From Heterodera schachtii (Eukaryota; Nematoda; Chromadorea; Rhabditida; Heteroderidae): a stretch of DNA of 64,000 bases. A program made the translations under genes and the position numbers. The notes beneath the pieces are model-generated. The model made no database searches, was not told where the DNA came from, and saw only the letters and a list, made by a program, of their open reading frames with translations. The stretch covers positions 376,290-440,289 of the forward strand of contig SIJG01000095.1 of the NCBI GenBank assembly GCA_023374025.1, in the 5' to 3' direction. This document shows, piece after piece, positions 10,307 through 22,200 of this stretch; positions within the stretch are counted from its first letter, which is position 1, and every line of letters starts with the position of its first letter.

Positions 10307-11549
10307 TAAACATCAGATTCTGGGCCCATGACTTCGGTACCTAACAAAGGAAGGTCCCCAGGTGTTTCTTTTTTTTTGCCTTAAATAACGTGCATAGATA
10401 TCAGCAGGCACTCTTTCCCAGACATAAATTTTACAAGGATTTCCGAATGGAACTTGGTGGGTGGATAGAGCACCCATGGGTTCTTAAGAAAAATGTTTTT
10501 ATTTTCTGCCAAATAAGCACGAGTGCCGAGTTATGACGTGCCAAACTTTTTTAGTGGATAAATAAATTAAATAATTATTTGCACTTCATAAAGTCTTTTT
10601 TTAATTATTCGATGTAAATTTTACTTACAAAAATTAGTCTGAAATGCTTTTAGAATAGCAAAAGACAAATTAATAATAAACGTTTCACATAAAATATTGG
10701 TCATTTCTCAATAAAATTTTTATTTTTTATTTTTGGAAAAAATGAAATATTTCCATACATTTTATCATAAGGGAAAACAGCGTTCATTAGCTCACAAATC
10801 AGAGTCAAAATCAGACAAAATATACATCAATCGACGTCTCTCATCAGTCTGTAAAGAAAGAATCCAAAAAAAATTTGTTCGGCAACCAATCCCTGAAGAG
10901 TTACAGACCTTGGACTTAAATGATTCCTCTCGGCATGTAAAGATAGAAAAAAATTAGTAAACAAATACCGATATTTTATTTTTAAAATATTATTTAATTA
11001 TTATTTTTCCCTAAATATAATTTTTACACAAAAGTCCACTGTCGAAAAGTTCGGCGCCCGAGAAGACTTCGCCATAAATATTTTTTGTGCGAATTCATAT
11101 GAACTTTATTTTTAAATTATTTGAGAATATGTGTCCGACGGTGCCTACATAAACCGCCTGAAAACTTTTGCTATTTTTGTCCGGTCTCTTAAAAATATTA
11201 TCAAAAATTAGCTTTTTATTGGGTATTTGGCTAAATTTTAAAAATCAATCAGAAAAATCAGGGAATAAAAATTTTCAAAACTTTTATGAATTTTTGAAAA
11301 AAACTCTTAAAATTTATAGAGCAAGGCTATGTACATTGTCGTTTAATGACTCAGGAAATTCCCGGCTTTTCCTCATCTCGGTCTCGGATTTTAAAATAGT
11401 TAATCAAATAAAAAGTGACGAAAAAAAAATCCCAGCCCTGCTAACGAATAGTGAGTGAATTGTTAGCGATATTAATTTCAATATTTAAAAATAAAACAGA
11501 AAATTTTTAATTTTATTTTTGGGAGAATTTTTCTAAGTCTTAATGTTTT
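10299..11549. other. Intergenic stretch with a dispersed repeat and one small ORF
   Basis: 10340-10515 is an inverted copy of the dispersed repeat in the first gene's intron (about 2774-2870), sharing 'ggtggatagagcacc' and 'aaggtccccaggtg'. An ATG at 10741 opens 71 codons to 10956 (MKYFHTFYHKGKQRS..., lysine/serine rich). It has no recognised relatives and may be chance. The rest is AT-rich without support for genes. Confidence 0.35.
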
Positions 11550-12031
11550 TCAATTCTGCTTCTTTTCTTCTCCAATTTTCTTCTTCCATCTGTAAATACT
11601 TGCACCACTAATTTTCAAAAATTCCGCAATTTTTTCATCATTCATTTTTGAATTTTGACTTTTTATTTGCCAATACATTTCCAATTGGTCTATTTTTTAT
11701 TTTTCATTTATTTTTCCAATCATTCCAAATTGTTTCATCCATTTCATAATTATGTCATAACTTACTCCAATTTTTACCAATTTTTTGTATAATTTCGGTG
11801 CCATTCTTTTTTCGAATATTTTCTTCCTTTTTGCTTAAAATCATTTTTCATTGATATGAATTTTTGAACAATTTCAATTTTTTGTTCATCCGTTTTTGAT
11901 TTGTGGTAATTTACTATTGTTTGGTTTAGTCCTAATTATTTGTTAATTTTTTCGCAATTTTCAAATTAATTTTATTCCATTCTTTTGCTGAATATTTTTT
12001 TCCTTTTTGCTTGATTTTATCTTTAATTTTA
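11550..12031 (-). pseudogene. Second tandem HTH-repeat copy, decayed
   Basis: The minus-strand translation recovers all three repeats of the 7913-8598 gene in the same order. Repeat 1 is IKQKGKKYSAKEWNKI, repeat 2 is EQKIEIVQKFISMKNDFKQK followed by GRKYSKKEWHRNY, and repeat 3 is DEKIAEFLKISGASIYRWKK, ending IGEEKKQN-stop at 11550. Several stops and frame changes separate them, and no signal peptide is visible at its 5' end. The conserved order shows that the three-repeat form is ancestral to the local copies. Confidence 0.6.
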
Positions 12032-12170
12032 TGGAATTTCTCAACAAATTTTCAGAGGCGACATGGAGTGCATTTAAAATGGTTTACGACTTTTGCAGTG
12101 AACTAACTTACATGTTACACATTTATATTTATGTATACAGTCATGGTCATATCTTTAACACACCCCAAAT

Positions 12171-12674
12171 GTCGCCCGGAAAACGCATATGTGTTATATA
12201 CCATTGGATAGAGCAAAGTTGACTTCTATTGTGAATTTTTAATATTACGGGCCGATAGCAAGAAAAAAAAAGTTATGGGGCCTCAAAAATCGAAGGCTGT
12301 GTTTTCACTTAAAATTGGTGGCTCAGTTGGTTAAATTCGCATTTTTGGAGCTTGGGTTCAAATCCAACATAAAAATAAATAAATTTTAATTAATGTATAA
12401 TATAACTAAATAATTTAAAAAATCATTTTTTAGACTAAAAAAATGTTTGATATTTTTTATAGTAGAAATAAGCAAAAATAATAATAAATGTAAAGGCTGG
12501 GAATTAATAGAAAGCGGAAAAAGCCGGAAATCGGCCCTTAGACCATTATTCCGACTTTTGAGGCCCCATAACTTTTTAGTTTTTCGCTATCGGCCCGTAA
12601 TATTAAAAATTCACAATAGAAGTCAACTTTGCTCTATCCAATGGTATATAACACATATGCGTTTTCCGGGTGAC
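12171..12674. mobile_element. Long-TIR element enclosing a tRNA-like sequence
   Basis: Arms of about 130 bp mirror each other. The left starts GTCGCCCGGAAAACGCATAT and the right ends ATATGCGTTTTCCGGGTGAC. They share 'tatataccattggatagagc' and 'ttaatattacgggccgatag' in inverse order. The similar sequence GGTCATAT.TTTAACAC lies outside both ends (about 12145 and 12829), which could be a remnant of a larger repeat. Single arms of the same family occur at 18790-18930 and 24150-24230. Confidence 0.6.
12312..12378 (+). tRNA. tRNA-like sequence between the arms of the TIR element
   Basis: An A-box TGGCTCAGTTGG (12319-12330) and a B-box GGTTCAAATCC (12355-12365) stand about 24 nt apart, closer than usual. 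The D and T arms pair only in part and no anticodon arm can be assigned. This is a degenerate tRNA or tRNA-derived repeat. Confidence 0.35.
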
Positions 12675-12879
12675 AGCTCGCGAGGTTCCCTTGTAAGAGC
12701 AGGAGTTAGATCATTATACCGGTCGATAGCTTATTCAATGAGCTACCGAATGATACCAAATATGTATGAATTAATTCTCTTTGGTCAAAATACGATCAGA
12801 CAAAGTGCAACTACCCCTAATTTTGGCTGGTCATATGTTTAACACGGGTCACTTTACAAATGAATAAATCAAAATTTTG

Positions 12880-13045
12880 TGGGCCAAAAATTCTGAAAAA
12901 ATTCCCGCTAAGCTATCTTTTGATGCAGATCAAAAAAGTCTTTTACAGCAACTTGATCAGATCACTCCTTCATAGTGATCGGGACACCCCAAAATACACT
13001 GAAAATCGGGAAAATTTTCGGAAAAAATTCATAGGGGGTTGAGAA
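12880..13045. repeat. Dispersed repeat also found inverted in the AT-rich desert
   Basis: The stretch containing 'aaaaagtcttttacagcaac', 'tgatcagatcactccttc', 'acaccccaaaatacactg' and 'aaaatcgggaaaattttc' recurs in reverse complement at about 58855-59010. It is non-coding and its element type is unknown. Confidence 0.5.
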
Positions 13046-13439
13046 AATTTTTCTGTAAAAAATCCTTAGAAATATAATATACACATCTACATAATTCCGA
13101 GCGGTGTTAATGCGATTAAACTGTCATTCCCCCGCACTTCCAAAAAATTCAAAAAACAATTGTAAGAATTTAAAACTTCGAGAAAACATAATGTAAAAAG
13201 TAGTATTACATACATTTCTTAAAGAAATTTCATGAGAATTTTTTTGAAGGAAATTTTTTTCTGAGAGATTAATTTTTTTAAGAAAAATTACAAAAAGCTA
13301 AATTTTTTATTGTTTATGGAAAATTTTTTCATTTTGTTTAGATTTTTTAATTATTTAAAATTTGATTTTATGAAGTTTCTTTCTCTCTTTCACCCTCTTT
13401 TATGCACTCTCATCCTTTTCCTCCTCCTCTTTTTGTGTT

Positions 13440-14120
13440 TTCCTTTTTCTCATAAATGAGTGCTCTTTTTCCTCCCCTCTCGTCTCCTGTCTTTTTTCGT
13501 TTTTCTTCTCTCTTCTCTCTCCCTCTCTCTCTCTCTCTCTCTCCCCGTTTTTCTTTTTTCTCAATGCTTTCTCTGTCACTATTTTTCACTACCGTTTGCA
13601 TGTCTGCCCTAATGAATTCTCTAATCGCTTTATATGTGTGTGTTTGGTCAGTGTGTGTGTGTGTGTGTGTTGTTGTAGTTGGTAGCTGTATTACATTAGT
13701 TGGTAGTGGCTGACAATTAAGTTACTAATGCCAGTGTCTCTCTCGCTCATTCTCTCATCAGTCTCTATTTCTTCCTTCTTCTTCTCCTCTCTTTCTCTAA
13801 ATCTCTCTCTCCCTCTCTCTTCTTCTTTCTTATCTTTTTTTCTTCTCTTTATCTATCTGTTTTTCTCACTTTCTATCTGCTTCTCTATCTCCCTCCTTTT
13901 CTTTCTCTCTCCCTCTTTCTCAATTTCTTTCTTTCTCTTTGTCCTTTCTCATCTGTCCTTTCTTTCCTCTCTCTTTCTTTTTCATTTTCTCTTTCCTTCT
14001 CCCTTTCTCTCTCTCTCTCTCTCTTTCCCTCTTCTCTTCTTTCTCCTTCTCTTTCTTTCTTTCCCTTTTCTCTTCTTTCTCAATCTTTCTTTCTCTCTCC
14101 CTTCTCTCTCTTTTTCTCAC
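13440..14120. repeat. CT-rich low-complexity tract with a (GT)n stretch
   Basis: The tract is almost pure pyrimidine, with (CT)n and (TTTC)n blocks at 13500-13545 and 13728-14120 and a (GT)n microsatellite at about 13651-13672. Long apparent ORFs here (Ser/Leu/Phe-rich on one strand, Lys/Glu/Arg-rich on the other) follow from base composition, not coding. Confidence 0.8.
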
Positions 14121-14199
14121 AAATTCGTCGCAGCCGCCGCTTTTATCGTCCGTCCATCTTCCGCTTTCGTCCACAGCACATCCATTGCCCCGTAATTTT

Positions 14200-15395
14200 A
14201 CCACCACCAAATTTGTCACCCGTTTATGTATTTGTCACCAATTTGTATGTTGTTATTTATATAACATTGTTGTTACACAAATAATGGCTATATATATTTA
14301 TAGATTTTAAATTTTGTAGCTTCCGTTCTCAAAATTTTAAAATATGCATTGAAAAATACTATTTTGGCATGAAAAACGTTTGATTCAAAATCCACATCAA
14401 ATATAATGATTTTTTATGCTACATATTTGTTCACAATCAGATTTTGTCCAAGAATGCCAATTTGCCAAAACCATCCAAAAAAATTTTAAAAATATTTACA
14501 AAAATCTTGACCCTTAAAAACGCTAAAATTTGGTGTAAAATGTAAAAATATTTAAATACATCGAGGACCTTTTTTAGGCTTTTTCAACTTCAGCTTGTTT
14601 GAAATTGCAGATACTTTGGCATATGCAAATTTGTTCAAAATTTAAATTATTTTTTTTTTTTGCATTTTCTCAAGTTCCATCTCGCATTTCCCTGTAAAAT
14701 TTTGTGTTCGAATCAACAAATTGTTTTGCGTAAATTTGCACAATTTTCCAAAGTGCGAGCGCCGGTTGAAAATTACCAGCAATTTTTTTCTGTTGTTTAT
14801 GAAATTCGCAAATTCGCCCCGTTTTTGTAAATATTTGCATTTTTCAAGGCCAAAATAGGCAATGAAATCTAAATTCAATAGTTTTTTAGCGGGCCCTAAA
14901 TTGGCTACAAAAAATATCTGCAATCTTCATAGCTTGCTTTTCAACTGTTTTTTTTGTTTCTTCCCCCATCACCAATTTGGTCCCTTTTATATGACACACA
15001 AAGGCAATGGCCCATTTCTTTTTCATAAAATCCACTGCTTGCTTTTTGTTGTATTTGCTTAATCCGTATCCGATTAGCCTATATGTCGGCAAAAAGAGAG
15101 CGCGTGGTACCAAAATTTTTTTTACAATTGCGGATATTTTTAGGCTTTGGGAATTCAAACTTAAAGATATCTTGTAAACATGCAGAGAGTCTTCGTACTT
15201 GGCCAAGTAAAATTTCAAATTCCCTGGCTTTGCCAAAATTTACTGGGCCCAAACGGCCGGCAAAAGGTTGAATCGGGCGCCCTGGCCCGTCCCGGCATAT
15301 TTAAATTTTGTTGCATTTACAGTTTGATTTATTGTAGGAAAAAATAATGGACCAAATTAATTCAGTTTACCTATGTGTCCAATCAATAGCACCAT
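14200..15395. other. AT-rich intergenic DNA, inverted repeats but no gene
   Basis: A weak inverted relation exists between about 14860-14960 and 15130-15260 ('gggccctaaattggct' against 'tactgggcccaaac'), suggesting an old transposon. No reading frame shows conserved protein features. Confidence 0.4.
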
Positions 15396-15782
15396 CAGTT
15401 TCTGGTACTTCCGGGTTATGCTGCCCCCCTCAAAAAATTCCAAAATTCGTACTTTGGGGTTTCCAAGATCGCTGATCACGAATATGATATTTATTTTGAC
15501 ATCAGATGACTTTTAATCATAGATTTGACAAAATATCTGAATTTGACGAGATTTTGCGCAATATCGCTGCCTTTTGCCACCTGTCTGACTCATTTCATGA
15601 TTTAATTGAATTTTAAATATTTTTTTAAAATCATAGATATTTTGTCAAATCTATGATTAAAAATCATCAGATGTTAAAATAAATATCATATTCGTGATCA
15701 GCGACCTTGGAAACCCCAAATTACGAATTTTGGAATTTTTTGAGGGGGGGGGGGCAGCATAACCCGGAAGTACCCAGTTTCT
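15396..15782. mobile_element. hAT-type MITE with perfect 8-bp target duplication
   Basis: The element (15404-15774) starts GGTACTTCCGGGTTATGCTG and ends CAGCATAACCCGGAAGTACC. Most of its 371 bp is two inverted arms of about 130-150 bp around a short spacer. CAGTTTCT flanks it on both sides (15396-15403 and 15775-15782). The inner motif GCTGATCACGAATATGATAT recurs in single or degenerate form at about 4660, 22980 and 62290, so the family is numerous. Confidence 0.8.
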
Positions 15783-16240
15783 TAGGCTTTAACCTTTTTC
15801 CTACTTGGTAAATGCCTACATTCTTGGTACCAAATGAAATCTAAAGTCTCGAGAATTAATTACATTAAGAAAAAATTACAATGAGAAAATAAGAAATTCA
15901 GCTTTTTCTCGAATATAATCAATAATATTTTTTATCAATTAGCACATAATTTATGTATACGAACATAAAATTCTGTAGACTTCAAACTTTCGATTCAAGT
16001 AGGAAAAAAAAGTTATGGCCTTGAAAATTGATGATTGCCATTGTTTGACGCATAAAAGTCAATTGGACGCCTAATTCTGAACTAAAGCCATCAAATTTGT
16101 TCCTCAATTTTCCTCCGCCCGAAAAGCGAAACATTTGCCTATTTTTTGCTTTTTAAATTTCCGCGCTTTTATTACATTTTGCTGACCATATCAATTACCT
16201 AATTTCGCACAATATTTACACTTCCTTTTTCTGTTTTTTT

Positions 16241-16280
16241 CAGATTCCCCACTTTGTTTTACATTTTTTGATCAGCTCAC
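16241..16280 (+). promoter_or_regulatory. 3' splice site and 5' UTR of lin-23 (possible spliced-leader acceptor)
   Basis: A TTTTTTTCAG acceptor ends at 16243, 37 nt before the first ATG, and a TGA lies in frame just upstream of that ATG (16269-16271). No upstream exon was identified, so this is either a spliced-leader trans-splice site, as is usual for nematode genes, or the end of a 5' UTR intron. Confidence 0.5.
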
Positions 16281-19200
16281 ATGCATTTTGCTGACCTGTC
16301 CCTAAGTGAACGGGAAAAAGCGCTGAGTGTTCGCTATTTGCAGGAGCGTGATGCGATGTTTGAGGTTTGGGATCAAATCGGGGCGAAGCATTAATTAACC
16401 GGGTCTTAAAGCCAGCGTTGCCAAATGTGAGGCTTTAGCCCTCATTTTGTACTTTTTTAGGAGGCCGATTAGGCTAAATTACCAAAAAACTTTGAGGCTT
16501 TTGTCTTTTTTTTTGAGTTTTTCTGAGGCTCTTCATGTTTTTTTTTGGGAAAAATCCTTCAAAAATGTCATTGTTTGGTCGAATTCCATTTAACAAATCG
16601 TCTAAAAAACGCAAAAAGAATATTTTTTGCATAAAAATTGTTACATAGTCAGTCAACTTAATGTTTAAAAATTCAATATTTTTGGAAATAATATGACAAA
16701 AAAAGAGCCAAATTTTTTTTTTTTTTTGTAAGTAGGTTTTGAGCCCCCCCCCCCCCCCCCGAATTTTGTGATTTAAAGCTAACAATACGTATTACATCAG
16801 TTACCTGAAAATGTGAAGAAATGAAAATTGGAAATCAATGATTAATTAGGATTAATGAGTTATAATCTGTGACTGAAATGAATATGAGAAAAGACGTAAA
16901 ACGAACAATAACATTGATCTGTGAATTGTCATCATAATACACATATGAAAATTGCAATATGTTAACCTTTCAGACCAAAAGCTCTTTAAAAAGCGACAAA
17001 AAGGGCTCTCAAATTTTAACTTTTTTATTTTACCAAATCTTTGATTTTTAATTTATTTCATATCTTTTCGTTTTTCATGTAACTCATTTAACATGCATTG
17101 TTTGCTTAAAAGAAACTTCAGATTCGGTGTTTATCTCATAAAATTACCGCAGAAAAAGTTTAAAAAACAAAAATTCAAGGGCCGGATCTAAACAGAACAA
17201 AAATCTATGGCATACATTTACATGCACTTTTCGGTTTGGTGTTGCATCCCATTTGAAAAGAACGGTGAACAAAGGGCGATCGATACGCATAAAAATCGAT
17301 GCAATTTTTATGCATTTGAGGACAGTTTGGCGCCGAAATTTATTATGTTTAAGCCTTCAAAATAAGATTGTTTTTTTTTTGGGTCAAATTTCTTTTCTTT
17401 TTACAAGTTTCAATTGTGAATATCGATAGAAAAAAGCATTTTGTAAATTACCCGGTACTTTTCCGTTTTGGGGCCTAAATTTGAATTTTTTAAAAAGCAA
17501 CACAAAGCGCACTGAATGTTTCCCATTGGCATAAATCCATTTGAGGAAATCTTGGCTCAAATTGTGGTTCTTGCGCCTAGTTTTTGCACTTCCCTATTAC
17601 CCCTACCCCAAACCCCGTAACATTTTTTAGGGTTTTCGTAATTGTTTTTAATAATTTTATCTCTGTATTTTATATTACAATCTAAAAAACATTTCCCTAT
17701 AATTCGGACTCCAATAATTCAACCCCCGTTCATCTCAACTCTAAAAAGTGTTTTGCATTTGCAGCGTTTTTCGGAGTGGACGGAGCAGGACCAGACGGAC
17801 TTCTGCAAACACCTTCTGCAGCGCATGTGTCACCACCAACACGGCCAAATTGACCAATTTTTGGGCCCAATGCTTCAGCGGGACTTCATTGCGTTGTTAC
17901 CAAGTTTGTTTGGTTTTTCCCATTTTAGTGCCAATAAACGGTATGTAACCCGTCGCTGTCAAAATGTACACATACAATTAATTTGTAAAACGACAAAATT
18001 GGAAAACCCGGAGGTTTTATTGGAATTTATTAGTCCAATTAGTTTCAAACCAATGAATTTTTTGGGCCGTAACTTTTGTCGTGTTAGAATTAACCATACA
18101 TTTTTGTATCATAGCTCAAAAGTCTAAAGACTTCTTTAAATATCCGAGTAGTTTTATTTGTCATATTATTACCTTTTTCAGACCTATTGTCGAGCCTTCT
18201 ATTTATACCAAAAATATAAGGATAGCTCGAATATGAAAAAATCCTAAACTTTGGGTAAAATGTAAGGTTTTTTTTGTCGTTTTGTACAAATTATTTTTTC
18301 CCCCAATTTTCCCTAATTGCCCTCCCCCTCTTTTTCAGCCGGTTTGGCGGAGAATGTGCTCCATTTGTTGGACGCCAAGTCGTTGTGCGCCTCGGAGTTT
18401 GTCAGCCGCCGGTGGAGTCGTGTCATTGTCAACGGATTGCTGTGGCGCAAGCACATCGAACGCCAAGTGCGCAACGACCCGCTGTGGGCAGGCCTCGCCA
18501 TCCGACGGGGATGGTAATGCGGGGGAATTCATGTTTGACTTAGACGGGGTTGGGACTTCGGGGGAGAACCGGAGTCCGAAAAAGCCGGGTTTCAGGGACC
18601 AATTCCTTGCGGAGTCCCGAACCTGGGCAACTCTAGTTCAGATCCAAAAAAAAGTTTGAAAACGTACCATAATTTTTTTTTTTTTTTTTTGAGTCTTACG
18701 CTCAATTGCTGTAATTTTACACAATAGCAAATGTGGTACTACAATTCATTTCTCCCAATCCACACCCATCTTGTTTCCCAGCCACGAAAAATTAAAAAAT
18801 TTTTTAAAGCCTCATAACTCGGTGGGTTTTCGCTATGGGCACGTGGAATTAAAAATTCAGAATACGAATCAACTCCGCTCTATCCAATGGTACCACTTTC
18901 ATACCCATTCCGATCATAGTGAACCAGTTTGCAGATGTTCCATTGTCGAAAAATATTGCTAATACATATTTTTATGCTTATTTTTGTAAATTCCCCTCCT
19001 TTTTGCCTTTAATCTGTTTGCCAAAGTTTTCAAAATTGCAATTTTTTGTCTTTAATCCTTAATTTTTCCCTGTTTCACTTCTCCAGGAAGAAGTACTTCT
19101 TCTGCTCCAAGGACCAGGCGACACGTGCAATTTCTCAGTCGTGGAGACAGCCGAAGAACGGGGAGGACGCGTTGGAGTTCCAGCACAAATTCTACCGGTA

Positions 19201-22200
19201 AACACACAAAAATGGGGGATTTTAGTAAATAAAAATTTAAAAAAAACGAATAATTCAGCGAGCTTTACCCAAAAATCACTGCCGACATTCGGCAAATTGA
19301 GCAGAATTGGCGCGAGGGACGGCACCGATTGGAGCGCATCAATTGCCAGTCGGAGAACAGCAAAGGCATGGGGCGGGGGAGAAATTATTTTTTTTTGGGT
19401 GTATGGACATTTGACGACACAAATTCGGAGTTAAAAACCTCACCGATTTTGGTTTACCAATTTTTTTTAATGTTTGGCTCAATGCATTTCGGCGCCACCG
19501 TCCCCATGTTCCCGAAAAAGGCTCACTACACCCATTCCCGAAATTGTTTTTTAAAAATTGATTTTTTTAGTTTTCAAATTTTCATTGAGATTTTTCAAAG
19601 AGAAATCAACGATATTTCTTCTGATCTTTTTGTTTTGAAATCTGACTTTTAAAATGATTTCTATGCAAATAGTATAAAAAAACATTCTTGAACTAAATTG
19701 GTATAAAAAAATTTTAATATTAAAAAAATCTCTAATTGTAATAAATTTGGAAAAATAAAATTTAAATTGTTTCGTTCGCGGAAACGAGCCGCTCCTTTAG
19801 ACTTATGCTTCCCCCCTTCACCCTGTCCAAAAAAACAACATAAATTCATCCATACATTTTCATTTTTCCAATTCAGGCGTCTATTGTCTCCAATACGACG
19901 ACGAAAAGATCATCTCGGGACTTCGCGACAACACAATCAAGGTGACCCACACAACAAGCTTTTTTTTTGGTGAAAATCTGTTACTAAAAATGGCAAAAAT
20001 TCCCATTTTTTTTTCTGCCGGAAGAAAACAGGACCCATCATTTCCCTTCTTTCTCATTTTGACCCAGAAATGTCATTTTTGACGAAAAATCGCTACAAAT
20101 GCCTGTTTTCTGATCCCGGTGCTGAAATTTTTAAAATAGCAAAGAAAAAATACTTTTTATTAAAAACATCTCTAATCTATGGGTTTTCTTCGGCAAAAAA
20201 ATGAGCCAAGTAGCCAATGTTATGCTGTAAACCTTTAATTTTACAAAATTCGCCATCAGATTTGGTCCCGGCCAAGCCTCGGCTGTGTGCAAACACTGAG
20301 CGGGCACACCGGCTCCGTGCTGTGCCTGCAGTACGACAACCAGATGATCGCCAGTGGCAGCAGTGACGCGACAGTCAGGTGATGAACCAATGGCATGTCA
20401 AAATGGCACCAAAGGCGTAGTCGATGGGATGAAATTTTTGGGTGCACTTCATTCCCCCCCCCCCCCCCCCCCCCCCGAAAAATTAAAAAATTAAACCTAG
20501 AAATTTTTCATAAGAAACTTTCTTATAAATTTTCTTATTGCTAGTAAGGAAATTTAAGAAAAAAAATTTATTAAAAACTTTTCAGCGATTTTTTCGAAAT
20601 TTTATGAAGCAACTACTAAGTTTTTTCAAAAAAAATTTTTTCTTTTAAGAATTTTTTTATGAAAAATTCCTAGATTTGAAAATTTTTTACCGAGGCTTTG
20701 GGTAAACCCTGGAGCAAATCGAATTGGCAAAAAGAAAATTTGTTTTCTCTCTATTATTTGACAAGTTTCGCGCAAAAAGCCAAATTGTGAGGGTGGATGA
20801 AAAACGCTTTTTACAAAGTGAATAATTAAATTTTATTTATTTTTCAATTTCTTCAGAATATGGGACGTGAACACGGGTGAACAACTGAAGACGCTGGTCC
20901 ACCATTGTGAAGCTGTTCTTCATCTGAGATTTCAGGACGGCATGCTCGTCACATGGTGCTGCCATTTCACATATTTATTTATTTATTTCTCCCACAAATT
21001 AAAAAAAATATTTTCAAACTTAAAAAAATTAAAATTTTCAAAAGTTTTTCTTGTAATTTTCTCGTAAAAAATTTTGCTGTGGAGGTACGTACCCCCGTTC
21101 TTCCAAATTAAATTTGAAATAATTTTTGCATTTTTTTAAATAAATTTATACCGGCCGAATTTAGCTCCAAGGACCGGTCCATCGCGGTTTGGGACATGGC
21201 ATCGCCTCGTGACATTGAAGTGCGTCGGGTGCTCGTTGGCCACCGGGCGGCGGTCAACGTGGTGGACTTTGATCACAAATACATTGTGTCGGCCAGCGGT
21301 GATCGGACAATAAAGGTGACCACCGGTCGAATGTTTATCATTTTATTTTAGCTTTTTAACCCATTTTTTTCGGGGCGGGACAAAATATCGTCGCCGAAAT
21401 TTTAAAGTTTTCAAACTTATTTTAAGAAAAAATTCTTAGAAAAATTTTTTTAAAAGAAAAGTTAATTAAAAAAATGAAAATTCTAAGCGATTTTTTTTTT
21501 GAAATTTTATGATAAATTACTGTTTTTTGAAAATTTTCCAAAAAAAAATTTCAATGATTTTTTCATGAAATTTTCTTATAAAAAATTTTCTACGATTTTA
21601 AATTTCTGCGGCGTTATTTTGGGATGCACCTGAAAATTAGGGGTTCTGTGGTGTCGGTTGGCGACTCCCTGGAAAAAACATAAAATGGGGTTTCAACACC
21701 AATGGTTTTTAACAGATTTTCACCAAAAAATGCTAATTTTGTGAATTTTCGAAAAATTTTGCGTTTTTATGAGAAATAGGCTGATTTGTGAGCGAGGTTT
21801 TGGAGCGGGGTACCGACACCGATGAGCTTTTAAAACAAGACAAATGCCACAGGTGTGGAATGCCAGCACGTGCGAGTTCGTGCGCACACTGAACGGGCAC
21901 AAGCGGGGCATTGCCTGTCTGCAGTACCGGGACCGACTCATCGTGTCAGGCTCCAGCGACTATTCAATCAGGTTCCGATTTCGAGTTTTGAGGATTGATT
22001 GTCTCCGCGCCCGAAAATAAAATCATTTTTTTTCCTAGCAAAATTGGGTTGCTCCATATTTGCGCGTTCCGTAAATTTGTGGCGCAAAATTTTACGCGCG
22101 CATATTTGCGTATTTGAGAAAATATTGCCCACTTAATTCAATCATCACCACCTTCGTGTAAATTGAAATAAAAAACCAGTAAAAGGCGCCCATAATTATT

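Noticed and set aside
13456..14310. Long Ser/Leu/Phe-rich and Lys/Glu/Arg-rich ORFs on both strands
   Set aside because: They lie in a CT-rich microsatellite; reading frames are open only because of base composition.
18274..18659. Overlapping 60-125 codon frames in five readings
   Set aside because: Shadows of lin-23 exon 3, whose correct frame encodes the F-box.
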